Below are positions 25,890 through 33,587 of a stretch of 64,000 bases of DNA, one piece after another (position 1 is the first letter of the stretch; each line of letters starts with the position of its first letter). The DNA comes from Fabrea salina. Its lineage: Eukaryota; Ciliophora; Heterotrichea; Heterotrichida; Fabreidae. Position numbers and translations under genes: made by a program. The notes beneath the pieces are model-generated. The model searched no databases, had not been told where the DNA came from, and saw only the letters and a list, made by a program, of their open reading frames with translations. The stretch spans positions 186,001 through 250,000 of the forward strand of contig JALIHJ010000004.1 in NCBI GenBank assembly GCA_022984795.1, in the 5' to 3' direction.

Positions 25890-26954
25890 TTAATATAAGA
25901 CATTAGGAGAGTAGTTAGAAACTATGACTTCTTCGGAGTCTGAGTCAGCCAAAAGCCCTAAGTCTACTTGGTTAGACCCTAGTTTTTCAATAGCTTCCTT
26001 TTCAAGTTGCAACTTAGAACTGCCTGAAAGCTTCAGGTCTAAGTCTGGACGCGAGTCCGCTCCTAAAACCTTGTGTTTGAAGTACTCAGAGTCCTTTATA
26101 GTGCGGTTTTTAGGCTTGTAAGACGTTGCAGGCCTTACGTACTCTAAAGGCGTTGAACTTGAAGGCCTCAAGCAAGTGTACAGTCCCGAAAAGTAGTTTC
26201 CTAAAGGCACAAAGGTTTCTCCGTTCTCTCCAGTGCCCTTCCAGTCCCTTAAAGAAATATTCCAGGCCAACTGTCCTACTTTTTCATAGTTAGGAGTTAC
26301 TTTGTCCAAAAGTTCCCTTGTTTCCTTCTTGTCTCTATACTCGTAGACTCTGTTAAATGCCAGTTCTTCCTCTCCTTTTTTGACTTTGCGTGAAAGGTGA
26401 GCACTGATGCCACTCCACCTTTTAAGGGTGTCTTGGTAGTTCTGGAGGCACTTTTCTTGTTGGTCTTCTCTAATGTCTTTTCCAAACAGTATCTTCCTTC
26501 TCCTTTTGGGTCTTTGCGAAGTCAGAGCTTCCCGACTATAGATTTGGTTAAGTCGTTCTTCGTACCTTACTTTAGTGGACTTGGGCTTAGGAAAGCCTCT
26601 TTGTTCAAGCAGTTTGGAAGTTTTGGGGGTTGGAGTGGGGTACTTTTCTTTTGCGTACTTTTCAATAACGTCAGTAGGCCCTACTACTTTCCAAGGAATT
26701 ATTTTTCCTGTGCCGTCGAAGACAGGTTCGGGATTGGAGACTTGACTTGTTTTAGTTAAGAAGTCAGCAGGGTTGCCTTCGTGTTCAAGTATAAAGTCTT
26801 CTTCCAAAGTTCCAGGTGCTGGAACGCCGTTATTTCCCTTTACTCTTTTAGCAACTTTAACAGTTTTTGAGAACTTCTTCTGTGGTTCTAGGGGCTTGTA
26901 CTTCCTCCTTAGTTTAAAGACCCTTTTGGTTTTGGTTTGCTCGGTTTCGTTCAT
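25890..26954 (-). CDS. Unknown basic 354-residue protein
   Basis: ATG at 26954 after aattaa. Lys/Arg-rich, with many Pro and Tyr, no membrane segment, no obvious domain. Motif-like pieces are PTPTPKTSKLLEQRGFPKP, RPKRRRKILFGKDIRE and LPLGNYFSGLYTCLRPSS-like (residues about 245-265). A short acidic end carries DSDSEEVIV. It might be an axonemal or mitoribosomal protein (guess). The RRM gene begins on the base after its TAA. Confidence 0.7.
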   Translation of the reverse strand: MNETEQTKTKRVFKLRRKYKPLEPQKKFSKTVKVAKRVKGNNGVPAPGTLEEDFILEHEGNPADFLTKTSQVSNPEPVFDGTGKIIPWKVVGPTDVIEKYAKEKYPTPTPKTSKLLEQRGFPKPKSTKVRYEERLNQIYSREALTSQRPKRRRKILFGKDIREDQQEKCLQNYQDTLKRWSGISAHLSRKVKKGEEELAFNRVYEYRDKKETRELLDKVTPNYEKVGQLAWNISLRDWKGTGENGETFVPLGNYFSGLYTCLRPSSSTPLEYVRPATSYKPKNRTIKDSEYFKHKVLGADSRPDLDLKLSGSSKLQLEKEAIEKLGSNQVDLGLLADSDSEEVIVSNYSPNVLY

Positions 26955-26983
26955 TTAATTTACTAAGAGTTGGAGTCTAGTAA

Positions 26984-27586
26984 ATGGCAGGTGTAACTAA
27001 GAAAGGAAGGTTTGTCATAACTAATTTGCAGGACACTGAAAAAATAGACGTAATGATAGACTCTGTGGCTAAGCCAAAAGAACCAGAAGAAAGCAAAACA
27101 AACGAGTCCCAGGAAGCTTCTCTAAATTCTAGTTCCCACGAAAGCCGACATGACCAAACTAAAGAAAGACAACACTCACTTATTGACACTAGTCACCAAA
27201 TGCGTCGAGTTAGAACTGAAAACTACAACGTCCAGGATAAAGAAGTAAACACAGATGATGTCGATACTACTCACCGGCGCTCAGAACACTACTCACAACA
27301 CAGTGAAAGTTTTAAGCACCACGAATGCGACTCTGTGCCTGCTTCTGTGCTCAATGTGTTCCAAGACACCCTTTCTTCCAAGGTAAAACATATATAGTTC
27401 TCTGAAATGCTAAGCATGCACAAAGAAATTATGCTTGAATTTATTAGAAAAGACTCCCAAAAAGAAGAACGCATGAGGAAAATGATCCAGGACATCCTTG
27501 ACTTAACTAGACAAAACAACCTACTCCAAGCAGAAAACCAAAGACTCAGAGAAATGCTCCTAGGAAACTATTCCAGAGAGGGCTAA
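26984..27586 (+). CDS. Unknown 195-residue protein with C-terminal coiled coil (one 15-nt intron)
   Basis: Exon 1 (26984-27382) encodes a Ser/His/Glu-rich low-complexity N-terminus. The frame would end at TAG 27395-27397, but this is the 3' end of a 15-nt intron. Exon 2 (27398-27586) adds 62 residues of strongly heptad-like coiled coil (MRKMIQDILDLTRQNNLLQ). Splicing is phase 0 and the continued frame ends at TAA 27584. A dimerising adaptor is likely; no family recognised. It diverges from the previous gene by 29 nt. Confidence 0.8.
27383..27397 (+). other. 15-nt intron
   Basis: GTAAAACATATATAG. It ends in an in-frame TAG if retained; removal extends the frame by 62 coiled-coil residues. A at position 10. 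Confidence 0.9.
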
Positions 27587-27613
27587 TGTGTATTAAACTA
27601 AGTAGGCTTATAA

Positions 27614-28204
27614 ATGGCAGACTCAGAAGAAGATAGAATCAAGCAGGTAATGATGCAGCCCCAACTGGGAGGAGGCCTCAACATGCAGCCCAAACCGGGC
27701 CAGAACTACATTTGCCACAGATGCGGAGAAGGAGGGCACTTCATTAAGTTTTGCCCTACAAACGGGAACCCTGCTTACGATCTTCCAAACAGAAGAACCA
27801 AAAGACCCTCAGGGATTCCTACTACTTTTCTGCAAGTAGTCCACACAATACCAGAACAAGAAAGAGAAAACCTCCTTGAACTTTCCTCTGGACAGTACGC
27901 CCGCCGAGTTGAAGACCAAGAAGACTTTAAGGCTGAAATGAAGAAGTCCACCAGAAAAGTTCCAGGAGAACTCGCCTGTAACATTTGCTCACACCCGCCC
28001 CGTCTGGCTGTAATGACTAGGTGCTGTAACCTAAGTTTTTGCTTTGAGTGTATTTCTCCTGCCTTGCTTCCACCTGAGTACAGATGCCCTAAGTGCGGAG
28101 CAGCTAAGCAGTACGCACACACGTTAATTCCCAACTTAAGAATGAGAGAAGTCATTTCGGCTTTACAAAACTCTACTTTTGAACTTTTGGAAAATAAAAC
28201 TTAA
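27614..28204 (+). CDS. MPE1/RBBP6-like: zinc knuckle plus RING, DWNN domain absent
   Basis: 196 residues. A CCHC zinc knuckle (ICHRCGEGGHFIKFC, about 33-47) is followed by the family-specific RRTKRPSGIPTTFL (compare 'RTTGIPRSFM' in RBBP6). A RING-type module lies at about 125-165 (CNICSHPP, CCNLSFCFEC, CPKC). Mpe1/RBBP6 is a subunit of the cleavage and polyadenylation factor and activates its endonuclease. Known members begin with a ubiquitin-like DWNN domain; here only 32 residues precede the knuckle, and the previous gene ends 27 nt upstream, leaving no room for it. ATG in ttataaATG. Confidence 0.88.
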   Translation: MADSEEDRIKQVMMQPQLGGGLNMQPKPGQNYICHRCGEGGHFIKFCPTNGNPAYDLPNRRTKRPSGIPTTFLQVVHTIPEQERENLLELSSGQYARRVEDQEDFKAEMKKSTRKVPGELACNICSHPPRLAVMTRCCNLSFCFECISPALLPPEYRCPKCGAAKQYAHTLIPNLRMREVISALQNSTFELLENKT

Positions 28205-28223
28205 GCTTAAAAACGGTAAAAAT

Positions 28224-29066
28224 ATGCGAGGTATAAAAGTAACTTTGAGGAGAATGTCAACTAAAGACACATACGAGTACCTAAACCAAGCTTTTACTCA
28301 AAGCCAAGACTGGTACAGTCACTACGGAACCCTGCCTAGCACTAAGCTCTACACAGAGTATTTTTCTTTTATGAAAATGAATGAAGCCCAAAGCGTGCTT
28401 GAAACAGGCTCTGGACCTGGAAACGGAGTTCCAGAAGTACTTAAAGTAGCTCCTCAAGCCCAAATAACTGTTTCTGACATTAGTGAAGGCTTTTTGGAGT
28501 CATTGAGACAAATACCTGCTAGCAACCTCCACGTGCAGAAAGCCAACATTGAAGAACTTCCTTTTGAAGACAACACTTTTGACAGGTACTTCAGCAACAT
28601 GGCTGTGCACAACGTAATTGACCCCAAAAAGCCGTTTACTGAAGCTCTTAGAGTGCTGCAGCCTGGAGGTAGTTTAGGCGTGAGTGTTTTTGGCAACGAC
28701 TTTGAAAAAAACACTTACATGAAGTTAATGAAGCAGTTTAGGGAGTTCACGAACATTCCTTACCACGCCACTATTTTGGAAAACCTAAAAACAATGGGAG
28801 ACCCAGACACTTTCAGAGACTTGGTTAGGAATGCTGGGTTCTCAAGAGTGATTTCTTTTGGAATAAACACAGTTTATCCCTACGGCACTCCTGAGGAAGC
28901 CAAAGACCTTTACTTGACTTTCCCTCAGTTTGTGGACTGGATGAAGCAAAACCCTGACAGGGCTCAAGAGTTTAAGGAGTTTGTGATGGGCAAACTGCAT
29001 GAAGTACTTATCCAAGAAGGCAAACCTATTGGGTACGAAGCTATTATACTTGTAGCTTGGAAGTAA
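28224..29066 (+). CDS. Class I SAM-dependent methyltransferase
   Basis: 280 residues from ATG 28224 (aaatATG); M26-equivalent at 28254 is an alternative, and the frame's first Met at 28179 overlaps the upstream gene. Motif I is VLETGSGPGNGVPEVLK, followed by an acidic loop ITVSDISEG, motif II-like PFEDNTFDRYFSNMAVHN and post-motif LRVLQPGGSLGVSVFG. This is the Methyltransf_11 (UbiE/COQ5-like) layout acting on small molecules or lipids. The substrate is not readable. Its TAA touches the TAA of the opposing gene (TAATTA). Confidence 0.88.
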   Translation: MRGIKVTLRRMSTKDTYEYLNQAFTQSQDWYSHYGTLPSTKLYTEYFSFMKMNEAQSVLETGSGPGNGVPEVLKVAPQAQITVSDISEGFLESLRQIPASNLHVQKANIEELPFEDNTFDRYFSNMAVHNVIDPKKPFTEALRVLQPGGSLGVSVFGNDFEKNTYMKLMKQFREFTNIPYHATILENLKTMGDPDTFRDLVRNAGFSRVISFGINTVYPYGTPEEAKDLYLTFPQFVDWMKQNPDRAQEFKEFVMGKLHEVLIQEGKPIGYEAIILVAWK

Positions 29067-29639
29067 TTAAGTAAAATGCTTCTGAAGGGCATACACTGAG
29101 CCAAACCCTAACAATGAAGAAGTAGCTAGTAGGGATAAGTCTTGTTCGAGTGCTCCGTTTGCAACTAAGGAGTACAAGTTGTAGCCTATGATTCCTTTGC
29201 AAAGGTGCTGGGTTGATTTAGGTCCAATTTCTTTAATAGACCTTTCTGACTGAATGATGCCTGTTTGGAATATTGCAACCAGAACGTCTTTGCTTAAGTA
29301 GCCCTGTTCAATAGCAATATTGAGTGCGTAGAGTTCGCAAAGGAATATGGCTGTTTTCTTAACGTCTTTGTAGATAGTAGTTTTATAGTTGTTGTAAATT
29401 TGAGAAACTGACTTAACTCTTAAAAGAGTGTAAGTTTTTACTAACCACGGCCAAACTAAAGCATAGTCTAAGTAAAAATGCGAAGAAATGCTTCTGAAAA
29501 AGTTTTTGATGCTTTGCAAGTATGCAGTTTGGCTTCTAGCAACCACTAAAAGTAGCAGCACAAGCATGACTTTTTTAGCTAACTCCTGGTTTTCCTTTGA
29601 GTTTACGAACCTTCTGACCTGACTTTTAAGTGCTTTCAT
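29067..29639 (-). CDS. Unknown 190-residue protein with N-terminal membrane segment
   Basis: After a basic start (MKALKSQVRRFVNSKENQ) comes a hydrophobic stretch VMLVLLLLVVA (about 25-35), then helical sequence with moderately hydrophobic segments near the C-terminus. The basic start plus helix would suit a mitochondrial inner-membrane or peroxisomal protein (inference). Its ATG is separated from the divergent RING gene's ATG by only TTATA. Confidence 0.72.
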   Translation of the reverse strand: MKALKSQVRRFVNSKENQELAKKVMLVLLLLVVARSQTAYLQSIKNFFRSISSHFYLDYALVWPWLVKTYTLLRVKSVSQIYNNYKTTIYKDVKKTAIFLCELYALNIAIEQGYLSKDVLVAIFQTGIIQSERSIKEIGPKSTQHLCKGIIGYNLYSLVANGALEQDLSLLATSSLLGFGSVYALQKHFT

Positions 29640-29647
29640 TTATAATG
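29637..29647. promoter_or_regulatory. Bidirectional start element CATTTATAATG
   Basis: Both flanking genes start here: minus-strand ATG at 29639-29637 and plus-strand ATG at 29645-29647, with five bases (TTATA) between. The same 11-mer serves a divergent pair at 53731-53741. Confidence 0.7.
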
Positions 29648-30319
29648 GAAGACTTTGAACCTATTTATATAACAAGAGAACAAGTCCTGAAAGCTTTTGA
29701 AAAAATAGAACCTTACTTCGATGCAAGCGAAGAAGAAAACATGCCTGAAAACTTTGCAGCAGTTAAACAAGAACTAGCTGAAGAAAGAGAAAAGTCACTG
29801 TTGTTGCAAAAAGAACTCAGAGCTGCAATAGACTCAACTAAAGAACTCAAAAACAAACTCCAAGAAACCCTTGAAGCCCAGAGTTACTGGAAAGAAAAGT
29901 TCCACCAGATTTCAGATGAATGCACTAACCTCCAAACTCGCCTTGACTCTGTGCACGATTTCTATGCAGAAAAAGTAGGCTCTTTGTCACGCGAACTTCT
30001 TGAAAAACAAGAACAACTTAACTTGTTCCAAGGAAACCATCAGAACCTTAAGTCTTTAAACCTCAACCAAACTACCAAACTTGAAAGCCAACTTATTGAG
30101 TCACTTCAAAGTTTGCAGAGTTACAAGTCTGAACTCCTAGAAAACATGAAGGTTTCTGATGCGCTTTTGTGCGTAGTTTGCTGGACACACGAAATCAGTG
30201 TAATGGTGAGGCCTTGCAACCACGTTAACTTGTGTGAAGTTTGCATAGACAAGATAGACGAATGCCCAATTTGCAGGACTTCAATAAGTTTTTACGAAAA
30301 AGTATATATTTCTAAATAA
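29645..30319 (+). CDS. Coiled-coil protein with C-terminal RING (E3-like)
   Basis: 224 residues. A long coiled coil (about 35-165) is followed by a RING: CVVCWTHEISVMVRPCNHVN, LCEVCIDKIDECPICRTSI. The C-x2-C ... C-x-H-x-N-x-C pattern at the very C-terminus is the compact IAP/MULAN-type RING, so ubiquitin ligase activity is likely. The ATG at 29645 is preferred over an in-frame ATG at 29630 that lies in the divergent neighbour. Confidence 0.85.
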   Translation: MEDFEPIYITREQVLKAFEKIEPYFDASEEENMPENFAAVKQELAEEREKSLLLQKELRAAIDSTKELKNKLQETLEAQSYWKEKFHQISDECTNLQTRLDSVHDFYAEKVGSLSRELLEKQEQLNLFQGNHQNLKSLNLNQTTKLESQLIESLQSLQSYKSELLENMKVSDALLCVVCWTHEISVMVRPCNHVNLCEVCIDKIDECPICRTSISFYEKVYISK

Positions 30320-30325
30320 TAAGAA

Positions 30326-31030
30326 ATGGATGAGTTAGTCCAGCATAAAGCAAGTGAGAGCCCAAGCCTCCAAAGAATGGTAGAAACTTTGCAGAACTCA
30401 CTGCACCAACATAAAATTCATATTGCACAAGAAGTTAAAAACGCAGTGTTCTGTGAAATTTCAAACTCACTTGGACAACAAGTTTCAACAGGACTGGAAG
30501 AAATGCACAGGTCGTATGGTTCTGCTTTGGACAACTTAGAAAAGAAGCTAGACCAAAGACTTTCCCTACTCGAACAGAAAGTAGCTTTTCTAGAAACTGC
30601 ACAAAACACCTTACAAAAAAACGCACAAAAAATTTCTGAAAAGCTAAGTTACTTAGAAAGTTTAATTCAAAACAACAATGCTAACTACAAGGTCCTAGAG
30701 GAAAAACTCAATAACTGCACTGAAGTTAATAAAAACCAAGAAAATTGGAACTCAAAGTTCTACGACGCCCTTATGGACCTAAACAACAGAGTAAATACAA
30801 AGGACTTTTCTTACTTTGAAAAAAGCTTCCAAGACTTTAAGTCCGACATCCTAAGTAAACTAAAAGAAGACGGAGAATCCAAACACCCAACTTCCTTCAA
30901 AAAAGGCAGGCTTGACCTTTACGAAGAACTCTACGCAGAAATTGAGTCCCATGTCACCAAGCTGAGGTCTGAGTTCTCCAAGCTAAGAATGAGGGTTGAA
31001 GACTTAGAAACAAGTTTGTTGGGTCGATAA
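30326..31030 (+). CDS. Unknown coiled-coil protein, 234 residues
   Basis: Nearly all of the protein is predicted helix with heptads (LDNLEKKLDQRLSLLEQKV, ISEKLSYLESLIQNN, VTKLRSEFSKLRMRVEDLE). No membrane segment or domain is visible. It follows the RING coiled-coil gene after 6 nt on the same strand, so the two may act together, but nothing proves this. Its stop is 1 nt from the convergent EF-hand gene. Confidence 0.78.
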   Translation: MDELVQHKASESPSLQRMVETLQNSLHQHKIHIAQEVKNAVFCEISNSLGQQVSTGLEEMHRSYGSALDNLEKKLDQRLSLLEQKVAFLETAQNTLQKNAQKISEKLSYLESLIQNNNANYKVLEEKLNNCTEVNKNQENWNSKFYDALMDLNNRVNTKDFSYFEKSFQDFKSDILSKLKEDGESKHPTSFKKGRLDLYEELYAEIESHVTKLRSEFSKLRMRVEDLETSLLGR

Positions 31031-31031
31031 A

Positions 31032-31334
31032 TTAACTGAGGATTCCTGAGTTGAGTATGTTCCTCAAGACCTTTACAATGAGGTCCCTGAACTCTTCGAA
31101 GTTTATAAAACCGTCTCCGTCTTTGTCAAGTTGTTCAAACACTTGTTGAATTTCCTCATCTGTGAACTCTTCGTCTTCAACTTCGTCAGAAAGTTGCCTC
31201 ATCAAACTGGCAATCTCAAATATGTCTAACTTACCAGACTTGTCAGTGTCTATGGACTCAAGAGAAGTCCTTGTTATTCTGTTGATGAGTTCTGAGTTCC
31301 CCAAGATCTTTTGAATGTCTCTGCTTCTCACCAT
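31032..31334 (-). CDS. Small EF-hand calcium-binding protein
   Basis: 100 residues with two canonical EF-hand loops, DTDKSGKLDIFE (about 29-40) and DKDGDGFINFEE (about 69-80), each with the -D-x-D-x-S/D-G and final Glu ligands. It is a minimal two-hand calcium sensor of the calmodulin/centrin class. The upstream same-strand gene ends 6 nt before its ATG (actaagtATG). A non-standard 15-mer across this junction (31336-31350) could in theory fuse both, but it lacks the YAG end seen in all other introns. Confidence 0.9.
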   Translation of the reverse strand: MVRSRDIQKILGNSELINRITRTSLESIDTDKSGKLDIFEIASLMRQLSDEVEDEEFTDEEIQQVFEQLDKDGDGFINFEEFRDLIVKVLRNILNSGILS

Positions 31335-31340
31335 ACTTAG

Positions 31341-31916
31341 TTACTTATACTTTTTAAAGCCCTCAACAATATGCTTGTACAGTCTTTTGCCCATGTTCAG
31401 TTCAGGAATGTTGCTGGGATTCATGAACATTTCGTCTTTGTGTTCGTAACACCAGTCCACAATGTCTGAGAGTTCGACAGAAACTCGGGAGTCTTCTCTA
31501 GGAAAGTGAAGTAGTTCTACAAGAGTCTGTTGCCCACTTAAGTCTTCACTCATGACTTCGTCATTTAAAAGAGTTATCATGAATCCTTTTTCATAGTACT
31601 GTATGTAAACACTGTTTAAAAGTTACCTCATTTCAGGGCGTTCGTTGTCAGGGTAACAACAAGAAATCAGCACACTTGAGTGTTGACTAGGGAGGTCCAA
31701 TACTCCTCTTATGCACCTTATGTCGTTTGGTGTGGCGTCTTTAAGGCTTTCTTTGACTTCGTCAATGTTCTCTGGATTGCTGAGTATATTAACAAGGTCC
31801 TTCACTACGAACTTTTCGTCGAAGTAGTAAGTAGGCACTCTTTTGAGAATGGTTTTTTGGGCTTCTTGGCTGATGATTACATTCCTATTCCCAGGTGCAG
31901 AACAACAAGTACCCAT
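31341..31916 (-). CDS. Unknown acylated protein (MGTCCS N-terminus), one 15-nt intron
   Basis: 186 residues after splicing of 31626-31612. The N-terminus MGTCCSAPG is a strong candidate for N-myristoylation and double palmitoylation. The remainder is acidic-to-neutral and partly helical (VKDLVNILSNPENIDEVKES, VELSDIVDWCYEHKDEMF), with no recognised domain. Without splicing the frame ends at EMR*; splicing joins it to VYIQYYEKGFMITLLND and a C-terminal third. It is expected on a membrane, perhaps cortical. It lies next to the EF-hand gene, so a calcium-linked role is conceivable. Confidence 0.8.
31612..31626 (-). other. 15-nt intron
   Basis: GTAACTTTTAAACAG. Retention gives an immediate TAA; removal keeps the frame open for 89 more codons. 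A at position 10. Confidence 0.9.
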
Positions 31917-32015
31917 TTACAATTGTTTTTATACACTTTGCCGAGAGAAAGAGCGTAAACTCTATAGTATTCTCCAAAATAATACCCATAATAAAACATT
32001 TCTTATAATATATAA

Positions 32016-32378
32016 ATGCAAAAATTAACACGATTTACCAAAAATGCAGAACAATGCGGGATCTGTTTAAACACGATTAGTTTCCAGGGGAAACTCGACA
32101 TATGCAGCCATGCATTTTGCTTTGACTGCATTTTAAGGTGGTCAGATGTAAGTATCAATTAGATGGAAAACTCATGTCCCACCTGCAAACGCAGATTTTT
32201 AAAAATCACTCGCAAGTGCAAGCGTGTAGACTATACACTCACAAAGAGAAGGCGTCCTGAAGTCGTTTACGTTGACCACAAGGACCAAACTCGAAGCCTT
32301 GAAGACATCGTTTCCCTGCTTCGCACTGCTGAAACTATGGTCAATCGTGAATTCAGTAGACTTCTGCGGCACCTGTAA
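32016..32378 (+). CDS. Small RING finger protein (one 15-nt intron, possible second)
   Basis: 115 residues after splicing of 32148-32162. The RING is split by the intron: exon 1 gives CGICLNTISF, CSHAFCFDCILRW and exon 2 gives ENSCPTCKRRF. Together they form a complete C3HC4 RING resembling PHRF1/TOPORS-type RINGs, where W-x(n)-CPxC follows the second loop. The remaining tail is basic (KRRRPEVVYVDHKDQ). A ubiquitin or SUMO ligase is likely. The stop TAA lies in a GTAAG; a 17-nt intron 32375-32391 would add 20 residues ending at 32455. ATG in tatataaATG. Confidence 0.85.
32148..32162 (+). other. 15-nt intron inside the RING domain
   Basis: GTAAGTATCAATTAG. It falls between the third and fourth zinc-ligand groups of the RING; removal rebuilds the domain in frame. 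A at position 10. Confidence 0.93.
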
Positions 32379-32489
32379 GTTTAATATGTAGAGGTGACAT
32401 TGACATAAGAAGACTTAGAAGGCTAGCTAGCTTACTGTCACAGATGGATGCTTAATTTAATTTTGGTGTAATTTTCAGAACAAAGTTAA

Positions 32490-33107
32490 TTAGCTTAGTT
32501 TAATTTGGAAGTTATCAAACATTTTCCAGAGGTTAAAACTCAAACAAACAAGCAAGTCTACCAACAACTTCAACTGTCCCAACTGCATGTCTTGTATTCT
32601 ATGTGCAAATACTTTGTGCAGGTACTGATCTTTCTTGTAAACTTCAAAAGCAGCTACTTTAAAAGCCAAGTTTTTGCACCAATTGCTTTGTTTTCTGTAC
32701 ACTAGATTGTAGGCTTGGTTCAAACACTTGCAAGTTTCCCATTCTCTATGATTAACTAAAAAGTTAAAAAAGTTCAGACAGAAGTCGCAAAACTTCAGCA
32801 GAATAATGGTTTTCCCTGTGATGGAAGGGTTCTGTTCGCTGTTACTACTTTCCAAGCCTAAGCTGAGTTCCTCTGCAACTTGGTCTTTTAGTAACTTTTT
32901 GCCAAACATTTCGTAGTTTTTAATAAGAAAGTCTGCACATTCTAATGAGTCAGAAAAGAATAGTTCAACAGGCTTTCCTAGGATGCCCAGCATTTGGTTT
33001 AGCAAAAGCATAGAGTATCCAAAGTCTAGGTAACTTACTTCGTTTAGCTCCAGGCTATTTTCTAGGTTTCTCACCAAGTCAATGAAGTTAAATGCTTCCA
33101 TTTTCAT
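32490..33107 (-). CDS. Unknown 205-residue protein
   Basis: ATG at 33107 (a second at 33101 is equally possible). Largely helical, Leu/Phe/Cys-rich (FGYSMLLLNQMLGILGKPVEL, LLKFCDFCLNFFNFLVNHREW), ending in DNFQIKLS. No transmembrane helix is certain and no domain was recognised; the pattern of helix pairs would suit a TPR-like or armadillo-like fold. It diverges from the next plus-strand gene by 20 nt. Confidence 0.68.
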   Translation of the reverse strand: MKMEAFNFIDLVRNLENSLELNEVSYLDFGYSMLLLNQMLGILGKPVELFFSDSLECADFLIKNYEMFGKKLLKDQVAEELSLGLESSNSEQNPSITGKTIILLKFCDFCLNFFNFLVNHREWETCKCLNQAYNLVYRKQSNWCKNLAFKVAAFEVYKKDQYLHKVFAHRIQDMQLGQLKLLVDLLVCLSFNLWKMFDNFQIKLS

Positions 33108-33127
33108 TTTCAATATTATAACTCTCT

Positions 33128-33586
33128 ATGGTGGGCAAAAGGTACCGCAAGAAGGACCAAAACTACCCTTTCAAGAAGTCCAAGTTCGAAAGCCAAGCTA
33201 TAGAAAGCATGGTAAAGAAATGTGCGGTCTTTAAGTGCTACGCTTCAGCTGTTTCAGGTAAACTGAGCACTATTGAGAACTTACTTCAAACAGCACTGAA
33301 AGACTTCTCTGATGAAGAGTTCCAAACAGAGTTGCTTAAAAATGCACTGATCGGAGGCAACCTAGAAGTAGTGAAGTTCATACTGAGTAACTTTCAAACT
33401 GACTTAAACCAAAAGGACAAAGATAACCTTTTGCCAATTCAATACACAAAAAGTCCAGAAATCAAAAAGTCCCTTTTAAAGCTAATGAACTGGCAAAGAA
33501 GGAAACTCTTTCTGTTCACTTACAAAGCTAAAAAAGTTAAACTGAACTTAAACTTAGCTAGGAAACTAGTTCAAGACTTTCTTTAA
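33128..33586 (+). CDS. Small degenerate ankyrin-like protein
   Basis: 152 residues. A basic N-terminus precedes helices of the form 'AVSGKLSTIENLLQTAL' and 'NALIGGNLEVVKFILSNFQ', which follow the ankyrin-repeat pattern (G-x-L-x-x-V-x-x-L-L). Then a DxxDxLLPIQY turn and a basic tail. Only two repeats are recognisable. Its TAA is one base from the convergent gene's stop. Confidence 0.6.
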   Translation: MVGKRYRKKDQNYPFKKSKFESQAIESMVKKCAVFKCYASAVSGKLSTIENLLQTALKDFSDEEFQTELLKNALIGGNLEVVKFILSNFQTDLNQKDKDNLLPIQYTKSPEIKKSLLKLMNWQRRKLFLFTYKAKKVKLNLNLARKLVQDFL

Positions 33587-33587
33587 C

